Shown: positions 31,742 through 41,658, counted from the first letter of the stretch. The stretch: 57,285 nt of DNA from Kalymmatonema hyalinum WJT4-NPBG1 (GCA_019359075.1 JAHHIB010000057.1:1-57285), one strand, 5' to 3'. Notes: generated by a model from the sequence alone, not told the origin. Program-made: numbers and translations.

Positions 31742-33034
31742 TTGAGAATTAAATTATCAGAAAAACTATTAACTATATTGCTCATATTCATTTCTGTAGG
31801 AACGTTAGCGATACGCCCTGCGCAAGAGATTTCCATGTCTCCACTGGGAGGGAAGATAGTAGATAATTTGCTCAATCTAATTTCATATCTTATTTTGTTT
31901 TATTTCATACTTTTATATTGGAAAAGTTTTCTGTATGTAATTACTAAAGGCAAACTACAGTTTTTTTTACTAGCAATCATCTTATTTTCTCTTTTATGGT
32001 CACAAGACGTAACTAGTAGTCTCACTTATTTGAGAGGTTTAATCAGAATATATTTATTAGCAACTTATTTGGCAATGCGTTATAGCCTTAAGGAACAAAT
32101 GAGGCTCATAGCGTGGGGACTGGGTACAGCCGCATCATTATCTATATTCTTTTCGGCAGTTATACCAGGTTATATTCACAAATCGCCGGAATTAGCAGGT
32201 ATGTGGAGCGGAATTTTTGGTCATAAGAACGAGCTAGGATACATGATGGCTTGGAGCGCAGGAGTTTTTTTGCACCTTGGTTTGAGTATCAATCGATATC
32301 GCTGGTTAATGTGGCTGCTCTGTGGAATATCTATATGCTTAATTATTTTATCGCGGTCAACAACATCTTTGATGATTTTGTTGGCAATGATATTACTTTT
32401 ACCCTTTTACAAACTCATTAAACAAGATAACTACAAATTGCGAGTAGTTATGATTACCTTAGTTTTAATGTTACTCATAAGTTTTTCAATATTTATTACC
32501 AACAATGCAGAAAGCTTAATCGGTACTTCTGGTAAAGACCTGACCTTAAGTGGACGTTCTGACCTCTGGGAATTGATAATTGACAAAATTTTAGAAAGAC
32601 CTTTGCTAGGTTACGGATTTTATGGATTTTGGACTAGCCCCGATGCATCTAAAGTCAGAGCAACTGTTGACTGGGCTAGTAATGCTCATAATGGCTTTTT
32701 AGAACTGTTATTAGACCTAGGCTTTTTAGGCTTTTTTACTTTTGCGGCAGGTTTTATTCGTTTTTTTGTATTGGCAATAACTCGTGTTGTTACAGTTGGG
32801 AAAAAACCGGAAGATTATTGGCCCGTACAGATGCTGCTCATCATCGTGATAGTAAATTTTTCAGAAGCAAGATTATTAACTCCTAGTTGGAATTGGTTAA
32901 TGTATGTCACAACTTACTTATCTCTCAGTTGTGAGTATGAAAGAAATCGGAAAAATATTGTTTTGAATAAGTTTTCATCGCCAAGTCATTTTAGCAATCA
33001 AGGAGTTCATAAAAGTGAAGATTTTGCATCTTAG
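31742..33034 (+). CDS. O-antigen polymerase/ligase family protein (Wzy/WaaL)
   Basis: A 430-residue protein with about 11-12 membrane helices. The conserved periplasmic loop has GIFGHKNELGYMMAWSAGVF (about 155-175), the Wzy_C-type signature, and LSGRSDLWELIIDKILERPL with GYGFYGFW, then NAHNGFLELLLDLGFLGFF (about 315-340). It would polymerise flipped repeat units in the periplasm; a ligase role cannot be excluded. TTG 31742 is the start because the next in-frame starts cut into the first helix. It overlaps the following gene by 20 bp. Confidence 0.9.
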   Translation: MRIKLSEKLLTILLIFISVGTLAIRPAQEISMSPLGGKIVDNLLNLISYLILFYFILLYWKSFLYVITKGKLQFFLLAIILFSLLWSQDVTSSLTYLRGLIRIYLLATYLAMRYSLKEQMRLIAWGLGTAASLSIFFSAVIPGYIHKSPELAGMWSGIFGHKNELGYMMAWSAGVFLHLGLSINRYRWLMWLLCGISICLIILSRSTTSLMILLAMILLLPFYKLIKQDNYKLRVVMITLVLMLLISFSIFITNNAESLIGTSGKDLTLSGRSDLWELIIDKILERPLLGYGFYGFWTSPDASKVRATVDWASNAHNGFLELLLDLGFLGFFTFAAGFIRFFVLAITRVVTVGKKPEDYWPVQMLLIIVIVNFSEARLLTPSWNWLMYVTTYLSLSCEYERNRKNIVLNKFSSPSHFSNQGVHKSEDFAS

Positions 33035-34280
33035 TACTCAGGATACTGGTGGAGGTGCGGCTAGGGCTGCATATCGTTTGCACAAAGGCTTACAAGATAT
33101 AGGGCTAGATTCGCAAATGCTAGTGCAAGAAAAACTGAGTCATGACAAAACAGTTTTTGCACCTAAAGTCAGACTATTTCAAGGTATTGCTAAAACAAAG
33201 CTGACATTTGAAACTTTGCCATTAAAGTTCTATAATCAAAGAAACAAGGTTCCATTTTTTACTCAATGGTTGCCAGACAGAGTTGTTCCCCAAGTTGCTC
33301 ATATTAATCCAGATATTATCAATTTGCACTGGATTAGTGCGGCTTTTGTACAAATAGAAACTCTTGCCAAGTTGAAGCAACCTTTAGTTTGGACTCTTCA
33401 TGATAGCTGGGGATTTACTGGTGGCTGCCATGTCATTGGAGAATGCGATCGCTACAAACTCTCTTGTGGAAGTTGTCCTCAACTCAACAGTAGTAGTGAG
33501 CGTGATTTATCTCGTTGGGTATGGCAGCGCAAAGCAAAAGCTTGGAAAAATTTAAATTTAACTTTGGTATCACCTAGTTCTTGGTTAGCACAATGCGCTC
33601 ATTCCAGTTCTTTATTCCAAAATTTACGAATAGAGGTCATTCCTCACGGATTAGATATTGAAAAGTATAAACCTATTCATAAACGTTTAGGACGAGAGAT
33701 ACTCAATTTACCTCAAGACAAAAAGATAATTCTATTTGGAGCAATAGAAGCAACAAGTGATAAAAATAAAGGATTTCATTTATTACAACCATCTCTACAA
33801 GAATTAAGCAAATCTGGCAGGAAGGATGAGTGGGAGTTGGTGATTTTTGGGGCATCTCAACCCGATAATCCACCTGATTTAGGCTTCAAAACACACTATT
33901 TAGGACACTTGCATGATGATATCTCTCTAGCAACAGTTTACTCCTTAGCAGATGTGATGCTGATGCCGTCGTTGCAAGAATCTTTTGGACAGACAGCTTC
34001 TGAATCACTCGCTTGCGGTACTCCAGTTGTCGCATTCAATACCACGGGGTTAAAAGATATTGTTGATCATCAGCAAAACGGTTATTTGGCAAAACCTTAC
34101 GAAGTTGAGGACTTTGCTAAAGGGATTGCTTGGGTATTAGAAAATGCAGAGAGGCATCAGAAACTGTCTTTCTATGCTCGTGAGAAAGCAGAACGAGAAT
34201 TTACTGCGCAACTTCAAGCATCTCGTTATTCAGCTTTATTTGAGGAAATCTTAAGAGAAGCTCAAACAACATCAGTTTGA
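33015..34280 (+). CDS. Glycosyltransferase family 4
   Basis: A 421-residue GT-B enzyme. The N-terminus MKILHLSTQDTGGGAARAAY is the glycine-rich acceptor-domain start of a common GT4 subgroup, and VWTLHDSWGFTGGCHVIGEC includes the Cys cluster found in that subgroup. The donor domain has LMPSLQESFGQTASESLACG (about 315-335), the E-x7-E motif. The start is GTG 33015 with AAGGAG upstream, inside the last codons of the polymerase gene, so translation is coupled. A 345-bp gap follows (34281-34625) with no gene visible, only AT-rich DNA. Confidence 0.9.
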   Translation: MKILHLSTQDTGGGAARAAYRLHKGLQDIGLDSQMLVQEKLSHDKTVFAPKVRLFQGIAKTKLTFETLPLKFYNQRNKVPFFTQWLPDRVVPQVAHINPDIINLHWISAAFVQIETLAKLKQPLVWTLHDSWGFTGGCHVIGECDRYKLSCGSCPQLNSSSERDLSRWVWQRKAKAWKNLNLTLVSPSSWLAQCAHSSSLFQNLRIEVIPHGLDIEKYKPIHKRLGREILNLPQDKKIILFGAIEATSDKNKGFHLLQPSLQELSKSGRKDEWELVIFGASQPDNPPDLGFKTHYLGHLHDDISLATVYSLADVMLMPSLQESFGQTASESLACGTPVVAFNTTGLKDIVDHQQNGYLAKPYEVEDFAKGIAWVLENAERHQKLSFYAREKAEREFTAQLQASRYSALFEEILREAQTTSV

Positions 34281-34625
34281 ACATTAAGGTAACACCGAAT
34301 GAGTCTTTTTAAGTATGAAAAAGATTGAATTTACTAGTACAGCGCGGCGTAAAGAAAGTCTCTATCAGAAATCAGTAAAAAGGTTGTAGTATAAGGCTTT
34401 GCACTTTCTGCCTCCAGCCTTCTTCTAGTTAGTCCTACAGAAAAGTCCATTATCAGATGTATTTACCTAATTAGAAGCCAAAAACTTATCTTTTGTAACT
34501 ATAAATACGGCATTTAGCAGGTTTACTGCTTTCATAAATCTTCTTTTTCAGAGTTTCAATACTCTTTATTAAACAAGCAGTTATTGATTCAGTCCACATT
34601 TCATTAAGTAAGGGAAAAAGACAAT
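34281..34625. other. Gene-free gap inside the polysaccharide cluster
   Basis: A 345-bp AT-rich stretch separating the GT4 gene (ending 34280) from the next transferase. No ORF, hairpin or clear promoter stands out. It is the largest gap of the cluster and could hold a second promoter or a deleted gene. Confidence 0.5.
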
Positions 34626-35642
34626 ATGTCATTACCTATAGCTTTTATAATTTGCACAGAACCTGGTCGTTTAGAAGGTCAATCTTTAATGCTCGCAGAG
34701 AGTATTCGCAAATTCTGCGGGAATTTAAAAGATACACCCATATATAGTTTTCATCCCAGAGTTGGTGAACCTATCTCTATCGAAACTCAAAAAGCCTTTA
34801 CAGAATTGGAAGTTATTCATCAACAACTTCCTATAAATCAGGAGTTCCATGACTATTATTTAGCAAATAAACCTCTAGTTTGTGCTTACGCAGAACAGAA
34901 TATAGATGCAGAGATTTTAGTTTTTTTAGACAGTGATAAATGCTTTTTTTCTGAGCCTGAAGAGTTTTTATTACCAGTAGGTTGCAACGTCCGGATGCGT
35001 CCCGAATATGGTCAAGGAATTGGTTCTACTGGAAGTCAAGATATCCAAGACTCGTACTGGATGAAACTGTATGAAGTACTTGGAGTGAAGCGTGAGATAT
35101 TTGTTAACACACCAATTGGCAACAAAAGTATTAGAGGTTACTGGAACTCTGGTTTAGTTGCGGTGAGAAGAAATGCTGGTATATTCACAGCTTGGAAAGA
35201 AAACTTTGAAAAAGTAATGCGTCTGGATATAACCCCTCCGCAAGGAAGCTATTTTGTAGAACAGTCGGTCTTGTCTGTCACCTTATGCTCTTTAGAAGAA
35301 AATATATCTCATTTTTCTTCTCCTTATAGTTATCCATTACCCTTACATAATCGCTTATCAAAAGAATCCCGAATTAAAGCTTGGGATGAGATAGTGTCAA
35401 TTCATTATTTCAACTTGTTTTTCTATAACGATTGGAATGCACAAATCAAAAAAATGAGAAATTTTAATCGAGAGTCAGATAAATATCAATGGTTATGTGA
35501 AGGAGTCGTTAGACACAATATGCCCCGCACATCAGTTATGCATCGGCATCTATTAACTGTAAGGAAAATAGAACAAAAACTTCGCGTAGTAAATTTAAAT
35601 ATTAACGTCAGTAATTGGATAGAAAAAGTTGCAAATTTTTAA
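34626..35642 (+). CDS. Putative GT-A glycosyltransferase of unknown specificity
   Basis: A 338-residue protein not matching the classic GT2 pattern. LPIAFIICTEPGRLEGQSLM starts a Rossmann-like fold; AEILVFLDSDKCFFSEPEEF (about 95-115) supplies a DSD metal motif like that of GT8/GT-A enzymes; and GYWNSGLVAVRRNAGIFTAW follows. Late residues (EIVSIHYFNLFFYNDW) resemble the acceptor helix. No membrane segment is present. The location in the middle of the cluster argues for a sugar transferase acting on the repeat unit. ATG 34626 has AAGGGAAAAAG upstream. Confidence 0.7.
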   Translation: MSLPIAFIICTEPGRLEGQSLMLAESIRKFCGNLKDTPIYSFHPRVGEPISIETQKAFTELEVIHQQLPINQEFHDYYLANKPLVCAYAEQNIDAEILVFLDSDKCFFSEPEEFLLPVGCNVRMRPEYGQGIGSTGSQDIQDSYWMKLYEVLGVKREIFVNTPIGNKSIRGYWNSGLVAVRRNAGIFTAWKENFEKVMRLDITPPQGSYFVEQSVLSVTLCSLEENISHFSSPYSYPLPLHNRLSKESRIKAWDEIVSIHYFNLFFYNDWNAQIKKMRNFNRESDKYQWLCEGVVRHNMPRTSVMHRHLLTVRKIEQKLRVVNLNINVSNWIEKVANF

Positions 35643-35810
35643 ATCATCTCATGTTAAACAGACGATGAAATACAGGTGTGATTTAAATACAGTTCGGTTA
35701 TCGGAAAGACGTTCTACTTTTGATTATACTCTTATTTTCTTTTATCGCAAAGAAAATCATCAAGTATTATCACCTTTGAATGAAATAGTTAAGAGAGGAA
35801 AACAATCTAT

Positions 35811-36791
35811 ATGTTGTTTCACGGTTTTTATATTTTTAGTACTCAGCCTCTAATTATTTCCTTTCTTGGAAGCTATCCTTTCTTTGGTGGAGTGGTATAT
35901 GAGGAAAAGAAAATTACATATAAACCTCTACCTAAATGGTTCCGTCCCAAACACGTTTTAGAACATATTCCTGGATGGTGCGGAACACCTAAGCAAATGT
36001 TACTAAGAAAGATAAAGTCAACCTTGCATACCTTGGAGGGAAGAACGCATCACTTAATGGTTAATGCATCAGATGAAGAAGAACTAAGAAAACGTTTTTT
36101 AGTTCGTGGAGCGCACTTCAACCAAAATTTTTATATAAACGAGCATTTATATGAAATACTAAATGAACCAAAGCTTTATGATGCAATTTACACGGCACAA
36201 CTCAATCAATCAAAGCGTCTTTGGCTGGCGAAAAATGTAGAAAAATTAATGGTTGTATCCTATGGTGGCGACTTACATGCTTTCTGTCCAGAATTAAAAC
36301 ATGCCGATTTCAATAAAAGTTTTCTGCCACGTACAGAATTAGCAAAGAAGTATAACCAGTCGTATGTCGGTTTGATTCTTTCAGCAGTCGAAGGAGCAAA
36401 TCTAGCTTCAAGTGAATACTTACTCTGCGGGATTCCTGTTATTAGTACCCCAAGCAAAGGTGGACGAGACGAATTCTTTACTCCTGAGAATTCAATTATT
36501 GTGCCTCCAGAACCTCAAGCAGTCGCTCAAGCTGTACAAACTTTCAAAAAGCTAGCTCCTGAACCACAAAAAATTCGAGAGCAAACTCTGAAAAAAATGA
36601 ACGATTGGAGGTTAGCTTATTGCACTTATATCGCTAAACTCATCGAACAAGAAGGTGGTGGTAAGAAACAACCAGAAGCAATGATGGAAAAATTTTTTGC
36701 TCCGCCTAATGGTATCCAATCTCGTTATATCAAATTAGACGAACTGCATAATTTTGATTTACAAGAATTCAATACAGTCTTCTCTATATAA
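35811..36791 (+). CDS. GT-B type glycosyltransferase, divergent
   Basis: A 326-residue protein. The C-terminal half contains YVGLILSAVEGANLASSEYL, CGIPVISTPSKGGRDEFFTP and ENSIIVPPEPQAVAQAVQTF, the donor-side layout of GT4/GT1 enzymes. An E in VEGAN and a later E stand where the E-x7-E motif is expected. The N-terminal half is short and unusual, with a hydrophobic first 25 residues (FYIFSTQPLIISFLGSYPFF) that may be a membrane anchor or the inner Rossmann strand. ATG 35811 follows GAGAGGA. An overlapping frame upstream (35629-35853) has no recognisable product. Confidence 0.7.
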   Translation: MLFHGFYIFSTQPLIISFLGSYPFFGGVVYEEKKITYKPLPKWFRPKHVLEHIPGWCGTPKQMLLRKIKSTLHTLEGRTHHLMVNASDEEELRKRFLVRGAHFNQNFYINEHLYEILNEPKLYDAIYTAQLNQSKRLWLAKNVEKLMVVSYGGDLHAFCPELKHADFNKSFLPRTELAKKYNQSYVGLILSAVEGANLASSEYLLCGIPVISTPSKGGRDEFFTPENSIIVPPEPQAVAQAVQTFKKLAPEPQKIREQTLKKMNDWRLAYCTYIAKLIEQEGGGKKQPEAMMEKFFAPPNGIQSRYIKLDELHNFDLQEFNTVFSI

Positions 36792-36863
36792 AGGCTTCAA
36801 GACTATATTGAATCCGTTTATGAAGATAATTCAACCTTGATTAATGCCATAACTAAATAACCG

Positions 36864-37757
36864 ATGAAGCAACCACAGTTAGCAGTCATAATGACGTGTT
36901 TTAATAGGCGCGAGACAACTCTTACTTGTCTGGGTGCATTATACCAGCAAACAAAATCTTTTGATGTTTACTTAACCGATGATGGAAGTTGTGATGGTAC
37001 TTCAGAAGCAGTGAAAGCTTTTTATCCACAAGTTCAGATTCTTAAGGGAAATGGAAATTTATTCTGGGTTGGAGGAATGAGGCTAGCATTTGCTGAAGCA
37101 ATGCAAAGAGATTATGACTACTATCTTTGGTTGAATGATGACACCCTACTGGAATCAAGAACTTTTGAACGTCTATTAACTATCCATGAAAAATTATCAA
37201 AAGAAGGTCATAAAAACTCGATAGTAGTTGGAACAACTAAAGATGCACTGACTGAAAAAGCCTCTTATGGTGGTGCAGTGAAATCTAGCAAATGGTACTC
37301 CAATAAATACGAGTTTTTGGGTTCGACTCACTTTCTCCAAGAATGTGACACCATGTTTGGTAACTGCGTACTAATTCCTCGTACTATTGCTATAGAATTA
37401 GAGAATATTGATCCAGCGTTCATCCACAGTTTAGGAGACTTAGATTACGGGTTAAGGGCAAGAAAATTAGGTTACTCTATATGGGTTGCACCTGAATATG
37501 TCGGAACCTGTAGTAAGAACTCAATTCGTAACAGTTGGGTAGACACAAAGTTACCTGTTTTAGAACGTTTAAAAAAGGTAGTTCAAGTTAAAGCTTTTCC
37601 ACCCAAGCCTTGGGCTATATTCTGTCGTCGTCATTCTGGTCCATTTTGGATCATTTATTGGTGTTTACCGTATATACGCGCCATTATTGGTTACAAAAAT
37701 TTGGCTGCATCTCCGACATTTGCTGAAGATATTCCACAAAGTAGTTCACAAAGTTAA
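36864..37757 (+). CDS. Family 2 glycosyltransferase (rhamnosyltransferase-like)
   Basis: A 297-residue GT2 enzyme. LAVIMTCFNRRETTLTCLGA opens the fold, DVYLTDDGSCDGTSEAVKAF gives the nucleotide-binding Asp pair, and DYYLWLNDDTLLESRTFERL (about 90-110) is the metal motif in the NDD form seen in rhamnosyltransferase-type members. GDLDYGLRARKLGYSIWVAP (about 190-210) is the catalytic-base region with the D-Y-G pattern. ATG 36864 lies 72 bp after the previous stop, and the gene ends 19 bp before the next. Specificity for rhamnose is only suggested by the pattern. Confidence 0.88.
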   Translation: MKQPQLAVIMTCFNRRETTLTCLGALYQQTKSFDVYLTDDGSCDGTSEAVKAFYPQVQILKGNGNLFWVGGMRLAFAEAMQRDYDYYLWLNDDTLLESRTFERLLTIHEKLSKEGHKNSIVVGTTKDALTEKASYGGAVKSSKWYSNKYEFLGSTHFLQECDTMFGNCVLIPRTIAIELENIDPAFIHSLGDLDYGLRARKLGYSIWVAPEYVGTCSKNSIRNSWVDTKLPVLERLKKVVQVKAFPPKPWAIFCRRHSGPFWIIYWCLPYIRAIIGYKNLAASPTFAEDIPQSSSQS

Positions 37758-37776
37758 GGAGATTAAGGAATAAAAA

Positions 37777-38982
37777 ATGCAACGGCGGCTTGGTTTTTTA
37801 GCAGCAGCACCTCGGATTTCTACACATCCTGACGCAGAAATGTCTGGTCCTCGTTCCCGAATTTTAGGAATTTGTAAGGGCTTTAAAACACTAGATTGGA
37901 ACATCGAAACATTTATTGTCGGCGATAGAGTCTCAAAAGAATGGTCAGCAAAGGGTTCTGGCGAAGTCATTAGTAGGGGCTTTTTCCACACCTTAGCAGT
38001 AGATTTTATGCGTATTGCGCTGGGTGCTATCAATTCTTGGAGAAGCTGGCAAGAACTTAAGAATCAAGTAGATTGGGTTTATGAATACGCTGCAACGCTG
38101 CAATGTCTGGGCTGGATATTTCAACGTCAAGGAATACCTTGGATTTTGCAAGCTGAAGCTTTACTTTTTTATGAAGCTAAGGCAGAACGGAAAGCATTGG
38201 TACTGGATAGTTTAGCCCGCTGGATGGAAATAAGAGCATATCAAAAATGCGATGTCTTAGCCTGTGTTAGTGAAACTTTAAAAGAAATATTGGTACGTGA
38301 TTTTGGTATTGCAAGTGAAAAAATTGTTTTAGTACCAAATGGAGTTGATATTGATTTTATTAATCCAGGGATACATATACCAAAGCGAATATTTCCAGGT
38401 TTCACAATAGGTTTTGTTGGTAGTTTATATGCCTGGGCAGGCTTAGATTTACTACTAAATGCGATATCAGAATTACGACGTCAAGGTTTGGATATATCGC
38501 TGGTAGTAGTAGGTGATGGTGCAATGAAATCTGCTTGGGAGAAACAGGCTGAAGACCTAGATCTGTTGCCTTATGTAGCCTTTTTAGGTCGAGTTCCTTG
38601 GCAGGACGTGCCACAGTATATCGCTGGTTTTGATGTTGGTTATTCAGGGCAAGTGCAACTACAGATAGGAAAAATGTATCTGTCGCCTATGAAGCTTTAT
38701 GAATATATGGCAATGGCTAAACCAGTCATAGCATCAGCTTTTGAAGATGCTAAACGTTTGTGCGATCGCAAAACAGGCTTCTTATTTCAACCAGGTGACA
38801 AAGATGATTTAAAACGTGCCTTGGTAGGAGCCTATCAGAACAGAGAAACACTACCGTCCATGGGAGAACTTGCTCGCATTGAGATAGTCAATCATCACAG
38901 TTGGACAGCCAGGGTGCAGGCTTTAGTCGAAGGTGCTGAACAAATATTGGAAAAACAGGGAAAGCATACTCATCGAATTTAA
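37777..38982 (+). CDS. Glycosyltransferase family 4
   Basis: A 401-residue GT-B enzyme. FLAAAPRISTHPDAEMSGPR starts the acceptor domain, CDVLACVSETLKEILVRDFG and KIVLVPNGVDIDFINPG mark the hinge, and IGFVGSLYAWAGLDLLLNAI starts the donor domain. The donor motif region is SPMKLYEYMAMAKPVIASAF, where E replaces the first Glu pattern in the usual way for this subgroup. ATG 37777 follows GGAGATTAAGGA. It is closely spaced with both neighbours, so it belongs to the same transcript. Confidence 0.9.
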   Translation: MQRRLGFLAAAPRISTHPDAEMSGPRSRILGICKGFKTLDWNIETFIVGDRVSKEWSAKGSGEVISRGFFHTLAVDFMRIALGAINSWRSWQELKNQVDWVYEYAATLQCLGWIFQRQGIPWILQAEALLFYEAKAERKALVLDSLARWMEIRAYQKCDVLACVSETLKEILVRDFGIASEKIVLVPNGVDIDFINPGIHIPKRIFPGFTIGFVGSLYAWAGLDLLLNAISELRRQGLDISLVVVGDGAMKSAWEKQAEDLDLLPYVAFLGRVPWQDVPQYIAGFDVGYSGQVQLQIGKMYLSPMKLYEYMAMAKPVIASAFEDAKRLCDRKTGFLFQPGDKDDLKRALVGAYQNRETLPSMGELARIEIVNHHSWTARVQALVEGAEQILEKQGKHTHRI

Positions 38983-39017
38983 GTAAAGAAATTACACTTT
39001 TGATACGGAAAAAAGTC

Positions 39018-39791
39018 ATGATGCAGACTTCGCCTTACAAATATCTTGGCGTTCAAGTAAATGCACTCTCAATTCCTGAGTTGAATTCTTTGATTGGAGA
39101 ATCTATTCAGCAGAATCAGAAATGGATTATTGCTAATCACAACTTACACAGCCTTTATCTTTATCATCATGACCCCAAAATGCAGGCTTTTTATGGCAAG
39201 GCAGACTATATCCATATTGATGGTATGCCTTTAGTGTTGATTGGCAGGCTATTAGGTTTTCCATTAAAGCGAGAACAAAGAGTCACTTATGCTGACTGGG
39301 TATGGCCTCTGATGGCGGAAGCCGCGAGTAAGGGCTGGCGTGTATTCTATCTAGGTTCAAAGCCAGGAGTAGCTGAAAAAGGAGCAAATATTTTGCGCCA
39401 GAGATTTCCTGGTTTACAGATTGCTTGCGCCCACGGTTACATTGACACGTCTCCAGACAGTAAGAACAACCTTGCTACTCTGGCTGCAATCAATGCTTAC
39501 AAACCTCATGTATTAATGGTGGGAATGAGTATGCCACGCCAGGAGCATTGGATTCTAGACAATCTAGAACAGATTCGTACGAACGCTATTTTGACTAGTG
39601 GAGCCTGTATGGACTACGTAGCTGGAGTGGTTCCCACTCCACCTCGTTGGATGGGAAAGTTTGGCTTGGAATGGTCTTATCGTCTCTTGAGCGAACCGAA
39701 AAGACTTTGGAGGCGTTATTTACTTGAGCCTTGGTTTCTAGCCAGATTATTCTTACGAGAAATTTGGAGTTTTCCAAGTCAAGCAAGATAA
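39018..39791 (+). CDS. WecG/TagA/CpsF family glycosyltransferase (GT26)
   Basis: A 257-residue GT26 enzyme; the family adds ManNAc(A)-type or related sugars to undecaprenyl-linked intermediates. Diagnostic stretches are WIIANHNLHSLYLYHHD, ADYIHIDGMPLVLIGRLLG with the catalytic Asp, GWRVFYLGSKPGVAEKGANI, VGMSMPRQEHWILDNLEQI, and near the end VVPTPPRWMGKFGLEWSYRL. ATG 39018 (or 39021) is chosen over TTG 39000 because the family starts just before KYLGVQVN. It is the second-to-last gene of the cluster. Confidence 0.93.
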   Translation: MMQTSPYKYLGVQVNALSIPELNSLIGESIQQNQKWIIANHNLHSLYLYHHDPKMQAFYGKADYIHIDGMPLVLIGRLLGFPLKREQRVTYADWVWPLMAEAASKGWRVFYLGSKPGVAEKGANILRQRFPGLQIACAHGYIDTSPDSKNNLATLAAINAYKPHVLMVGMSMPRQEHWILDNLEQIRTNAILTSGACMDYVAGVVPTPPRWMGKFGLEWSYRLLSEPKRLWRRYLLEPWFLARLFLREIWSFPSQAR

Positions 39792-40004
39792 AATGCTGCC
39801 ATTTTCTCATTAATTTGACTGCTATCAAGTAAGTCGGCGTTCAAAAATGAATCTATGTAACAGAAGTGAAAATTGGCAAAACTTTAGAAGTAGGGGATTT
39901 CACAGTTTTTCCAAAACTCTACATACATTGGTTTTACTGTGCCGACTTATTTATCTCTTCCATGCAGACTTCAGTTGCAACAAAAATCAGGAGAACTCAT
40001 AATC

Positions 40005-41432
40005 ATGACTTCGCTCAATCTATCCATAGATAGTTTCAAACCGGACTTACGTTCCCCTAGAGGCACAAGAATACAGAGAGGATTATTTATTAGACTACTG
40101 CGTGTAGTCATACTTATTCTTCTTGATGCTACATCTATGTGCTTTGCATGGAATGTAGCAGTGTTTTATGGTACTCCCTTTGAGTCTCCTTGGACACAAA
40201 ATATATTGTTCATACTGCTAAAGCTTAGCTTAGCAATTATCATCTTTGATACGACTGGTCTTTACAAAGGTGGTATTTATCGTCGTAATTATTTTGGTAT
40301 TGTCAAAGCAATTTCTCTGTCATCTTTGCTCTTACTATTTATTGTCTATCTCTATGAACCAAATGGCTTTATTTCACGTTCGGCTTTTCTTCTGTATTGG
40401 TTATTGTCTGTAGTTTTTATTTGTAGTCTTCGTTTTTTCTTTAATATTTCTACCAACTTTTTACGTCAAAAAGGGGCAATCCGACATCCTGTTTTTATCA
40501 TTTCTAGTGCTGAAGAAAAAGAGTATGGCATGAAATTGATAGAACAAGATAATTGGTATAAAATCCAAGGTTTTGCTGACTCTAAATGCCTAGATTTAGC
40601 GAACAGAGAAACAACTTTTGAATATCTTCGCAGCCAACATGTAGAAGAAGTTTTTGTTTCTTGGAGTGCTATTCAAAGACGTTTGTTCCTTTGCTGGCAT
40701 TTCTATAATGCTGGTATTACTCTCCGCATACTGCCAACAATGGGTGAACTTTCTCTTCCTAAGTTTACATTTGGCATGGTTGGAGACGTTCCTTATCCAA
40801 CAATTACTGCACCAATTCTTGTCGGTATCGATTTTTGGATCAAGCGGGTTTTTGACCTTTGTTTTTCTCTGGCTCTAATTTTGGTGCTTTTGCCTGTGTA
40901 TCTCTTGATTGCTCTCATGATTAAGTTAGATTCTCCCGGTTCGATATTTTTCAGGCAAAAACGTGTTGGTTTATACGGTCAAGAATTTCATATTTGGAAA
41001 TTCCGGACAATGGTTACAGATGCAGAGAAAATTCAAGCTTCTTTAGAAGCAAAAAATGAAATTAAAGATGGTGTTTTTTTTAAAATGAAAGACGACCCCC
41101 GCATCACAAAAGTTGGCAGATTTTTGCGACTTTATAGTTTGGATGAATTGCCACAACTGTTTAATGTTTTAATTGGCGAAATGAGTCTTGTAGGTCCTCG
41201 TCCTTTACCTATTCGCGATGTACAGAAGTTCAAAACTAAGCACTTTATCCGGCAAGAGGTTTTACCTGGTATCACTGGTTTGTGGCAGGTTTCTGGACGC
41301 TCAAATATTGATAATTTTGAAGATGCAGTCAAATTAGATATGGAATACATTGAAAATTGGTCAATATGGCTAGACCTAAAGATTTTGTTGCAAACTGTTA
41401 AGGTTGTTCTGCAAAAGACTGGTGCATACTAA
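40005..41432 (+). CDS. Undecaprenyl-phosphate sugar phosphotransferase (WbaP/CpsE type)
   Basis: A 475-residue polyisoprenyl-phosphate hexose-1-phosphate transferase, the enzyme that starts the repeat unit on the lipid carrier. Four N-terminal helices (about 20-150) are followed by a Rossmann-like middle domain, then the catalytic domain: IKRVFDLCFSLALILVLLPV, SIFFRQKRVGLYGQEFHIWK, FRTMVTDAE, and YSLDELPQLFNVLIGEMSLV then GPRPLP. The Asp-Glu pair in LDEL is catalytic in the family. ATG 40005 is preferred to GTG 39939 because AGGAGAAC lies just upstream and the extra residues have no counterpart. Its place at the end of the cluster is unusual but not rare in cyanobacteria. Confidence 0.92.
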   Translation: MTSLNLSIDSFKPDLRSPRGTRIQRGLFIRLLRVVILILLDATSMCFAWNVAVFYGTPFESPWTQNILFILLKLSLAIIIFDTTGLYKGGIYRRNYFGIVKAISLSSLLLLFIVYLYEPNGFISRSAFLLYWLLSVVFICSLRFFFNISTNFLRQKGAIRHPVFIISSAEEKEYGMKLIEQDNWYKIQGFADSKCLDLANRETTFEYLRSQHVEEVFVSWSAIQRRLFLCWHFYNAGITLRILPTMGELSLPKFTFGMVGDVPYPTITAPILVGIDFWIKRVFDLCFSLALILVLLPVYLLIALMIKLDSPGSIFFRQKRVGLYGQEFHIWKFRTMVTDAEKIQASLEAKNEIKDGVFFKMKDDPRITKVGRFLRLYSLDELPQLFNVLIGEMSLVGPRPLPIRDVQKFKTKHFIRQEVLPGITGLWQVSGRSNIDNFEDAVKLDMEYIENWSIWLDLKILLQTVKVVLQKTGAY

Positions 41433-41626
41433 TACCAAGTTGCGTTCATACATCTTATATCAAATCCGGTAGCATTTGAATAATAAAAAAACCGCAGAGA
41501 CGCTGAGAGCGCAGAGGGAGAGGAAGGAGAAATAATTCCGGTGCAAACGGATTTGATATTATACCAATTTGAAAAAAGAATTCGACAGATACACACTGCC
41601 AAACCCTGGTTATCTTAGGCTTTCTT

Positions 41627-41658
41627 AATTTTGAATTTTGAATTTTGAATTTTGAATT
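41627..41658. repeat. Heptamer tandem repeat TTTTGAA x4
   Basis: Four to five copies of TTTTGAA lie just past the end of the WD40 gene (minus strand) and between it and the sugar transferase. It is the typical cyanobacterial short tandem repeat. The gap 41433-41662 otherwise holds only filler-type repeats. Confidence 0.8.
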
